Part shown: one piece after another, positions 7,397 to 8,498 of the stretch
Position numbering within the stretch: the stretch's first letter is position 1
Layout: each line of letters begins with the position of its first letter
Origin: CAZVXI01 sp964631295
Lineage (GTDB): Bacteria > Planctomycetota > Phycisphaerae > Phycisphaerales > SM1A02
NCBI GenBank assembly: GCA_964631295.1
Contig: CAZVXI010000139.1
Location: 1 to 8,498, forward strand
DNA: 8,498 nt
Direction of reading: 5' to 3'
Program-made: the position numbers and the translations under genes
The notes under the pieces: model-generated
What the model saw: the letters and a program-made list of their open reading frames with translations, nothing else
What the model was told of the DNA's origin: nothing
The model's database searches: none

Positions 7397-7426
7397 CAGC
7401 CCACGTCGCCCGGCGTGGGTTGTCTC
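7397..7426 (+). terminator. Possible intrinsic terminator after the M3 gene
   Basis: A 9-bp stem with one G-T pair joins 7397-7405 to 7414-7422 around an eight-base loop, starting 27 bases after the stop codon. The following bases are only weakly T-rich (TCTC), so termination may be incomplete. It lies 75 bases before the start of the S9 gene. Confidence 0.5.
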
Positions 7427-7467
7427 ATGGTGATGCGAGGCTCCTCAACCCGAGCGGTGCCAACGGC

Positions 7468-7473
7468 TATACC
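7468..7473 (+). promoter_or_regulatory. Weak -10-like element before the S9 gene
   Basis: TATACC lies 27 bases before the ATG at 7501, after a possible terminator, where an independent promoter would be expected. The matching -35 position (7445-7450, TCAACC) is poor. Position supports it more than sequence does. Confidence 0.25.
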
Positions 7474-7487
7474 TTGAGAACCATGAT

Positions 7488-7492
7488 GGAGG
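7488..7492 (+). promoter_or_regulatory. Ribosome binding site of the S9 peptidase gene
   Basis: GGAGG lies eight bases before the ATG at 7501 and fixes the start of a gene whose end is outside the window. Confidence 0.85.
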
Positions 7493-7500
7493 TACGACGC

Positions 7501-8498
7501 ATGAAATGTGCATGTGCAGTCGGGTCAATCGCTTTGTTGTCCACAATCGCCTTTGCTGCCAATGCACCTGCCCAGGGCACCCGGGCCGATTATGAGCGTG
7601 CCGATGCGCTGCCTGGCAAGGTGCGCGGGAAGGTACTCGGCGAACGGATCGCGCCATCGTGGTCCCGAGACGGCCGATACGTGTGGTTCCGCGATATGAC
7701 CGCCGGTGTGCAGCGCTGGAGGGTCATCGACACGCAGACGGGCGATCACCGACCGGCGTTCGATCATGATCAGGTTGCCGCTGCTCTGACGGAACAGCTC
7801 GGCAGCGCGATTGTTGCCGCTGACCTTGACAGCGATCGCATCATCATCGGGGGGGACGGCGTCGTATCGCTGCTCATGCAGACTGGCGACTCGATGCGCC
7901 TTGTTCGCATCTCGCGCGATGGCGACGTTTCGACGCACCCGGCAGAAGAGGCGCGCGAGTTCGCACTCGAACCGCAGCTGCCGGGGCGACGCATCCGCAG
8001 CGTGAATCGCAGCACGGATGAAGTGCATGTCACCTTCATCAACGAGATGGATCAACCAGTCACGCTGCACTGGGTGAATGCGCAGGGTGATCGGCGCTCG
8101 TATGCGACGGTGGCAGCGGGCGAGTCTCACCGTCAGCACACGTTTGCCGGTCACGCCTGGCTTGCCATCGCTGACGACGGCACAGAGTTGGCTGGCTTCA
8201 TTGCCGAGCGGCACGGTGGGTTTGCGGTCATCGACGGCTCTGTTGCGCGTGATCGCTCGCAACGCGATCGTTCGCGCGATGTCCGGCCCAATCGCAGGCC
8301 GGGGAGAAACACATCACCCGATGGCAGGTGGGAGGTCGTCGTGCGAGATCACAATGTCTTCACGCGCGACACGAGCGGTGATGACGAAGCTGAGCAGCAG
8401 CTGACGACGCGCGGCACGGCTGACAACACGTTTGGCGGCCGTGTGCACTGGTCGCCAGACAGCCGCTACTGCGTCATCATGCAGACGGTGCCCGGGGA
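7501..8498 (+). CDS. Exported S9 (DPP IV-like) prolyl peptidase with inserted VHL-like beta domain (5' part, cut by window edge)
   Basis: The frame is open from the ATG at 7501 to the right edge, giving 332 residues. Residues 1-25 are a signal peptide ending near APAQ, with cysteines at 3 and 5 but no lipobox. The next part matches the N-terminal beta-propeller of S9/DPP IV-type peptidases: APSWSRDGRYVWFRD (51-65), DHRPAFDHDQVAAAL (82-96), SPDGRWEVVVRDHNVFTR (272-289), LTTRGTADNTFGG (301-313) and VHWSPDSRY (315-323). Between these propeller parts, residues about 174-232 form a VHL-like beta domain, followed by an Arg/Asp-rich linker at 250-270. The Ser-Asp-His catalytic domain expected of the family would be outside the window and cannot be checked. 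S9 enzymes of this branch usually release dipeptides after Pro or Ala. It is the third co-oriented gene after the isomerase and the M3 oligopeptidase. Family assignment is confident from the propeller motifs; hydroxyproline binding is inferred. Confidence 0.9.
   Translation, partial: MKCACAVGSIALLSTIAFAANAPAQGTRADYERADALPGKVRGKVLGERIAPSWSRDGRYVWFRDMTAGVQRWRVIDTQTGDHRPAFDHDQVAAALTEQLGSAIVAADLDSDRIIIGGDGVVSLLMQTGDSMRLVRISRDGDVSTHPAEEAREFALEPQLPGRRIRSVNRSTDEVHVTFINEMDQPVTLHWVNAQGDRRSYATVAAGESHRQHTFAGHAWLAIADDGTELAGFIAERHGGFAVIDGSVARDRSQRDRSRDVRPNRRPGRNTSPDGRWEVVVRDHNVFTRDTSGDDEAEQQLTTRGTADNTFGGRVHWSPDSRYCVIMQTVPG
8020..8196 (+). other. VHL-like beta domain within the S9 peptidase
   Basis: Residues about 174-232 of the S9 product align with the beta domain of human pVHL. 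From pVHL Asn78 to Trp117 the match needs no gap (offset 103): N78/N181, W88/W191, N90/N193, G93/G196, Y98/Y201, T100/T203, G104/G207, R108/R211, H110/H213, G114/G217, H115/H218 and W117/W220 are identical. In pVHL, Trp88, Tyr98, Ser111, His115 and Trp117 form the pocket for the hydroxyproline of HIF; here all are kept except Ser111, which is Thr214 and retains a hydroxyl. The Elongin-binding alpha domain of pVHL has no counterpart here. The human residues are recalled from memory. Confidence 0.85.
8248..8277 (+). repeat. 15-base imperfect tandem repeat coding an Arg-Asp-Arg-Ser linker
   Basis: Two adjacent 15-base units (8248-8262 and 8263-8277) differ at a few positions. In the S9 frame they encode RDRSQ and RDRSR, part of the charged stretch at residues 250-270 between the VHL-like domain and the next propeller strand. 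It looks like a recently duplicated flexible linker. Confidence 0.6.

Noticed and set aside
7525..8262. Minus-strand open frame of 245 residues
   Set aside because: It is antisense to the S9 gene, where the propeller and VHL-like matches establish the plus strand as coding.
1..8498. Mobile elements, CRISPR arrays, tRNA or rRNA genes
   Set aside because: No transposase or integrase motifs, no regularly spaced repeats, and no tRNA or rRNA consensus segments were seen on either strand.

Overview
The window is GC-rich, with Shine-Dalgarno-led genes and several predicted exported proteins. The mix of a DUF5117/DUF4953-type metalloprotease, an exported M3 oligopeptidase and an S9 peptidase carrying an inserted VHL-like domain suggests an environmental bacterium, most likely Planctomycetota (perhaps Phycisphaerae). 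This assignment rests on gene content only; no rRNA or tRNA gene was seen.

Left part, minus strand: the N-terminal half of an exported zinc-dependent metalloprotease runs off the left edge (1-1207). A non-coding stretch of about 740 bases lies upstream of it and ends at a strong intrinsic terminator (1860-1899). That terminator closes a two-gene minus-strand unit: a membrane-anchored TPR protein (2494-3114), followed after 50 bases by a 165-residue protein of unknown family (1946-2443).

Right part, plus strand: a TVP38/TMEM64 (VTT) membrane protein (3306-4091) diverges from the TPR gene across about 190 bases. It is followed by an exported PepSY-FKBP peptidyl-prolyl isomerase (4302-5030), an exported M3-family zinc oligopeptidase (5102-7369) and the 5' part of an S9 (DPP IV-like) serine peptidase (7501 to the right edge). 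Intrinsic-terminator-like hairpins sit after the isomerase and after the M3 gene, so the three genes are co-oriented but may be only partly co-transcribed.

The central observation is in the S9 gene. A segment around residues 174-232 aligns without gaps, over 40 positions, to the beta domain of the von Hippel-Lindau tumour suppressor. It keeps the residues that form the hydroxyproline pocket of human pVHL (Trp88, Tyr98, His110, His115, Trp117), with Ser111 replaced by Thr. A prolyl-type peptidase with a built-in candidate hydroxyproline reader, next to a proline isomerase and an oligopeptidase, suggests an exported system for handling proline- or hydroxyproline-containing peptides. The alignment is read from the sequence; the binding function and the joint pathway are inference.
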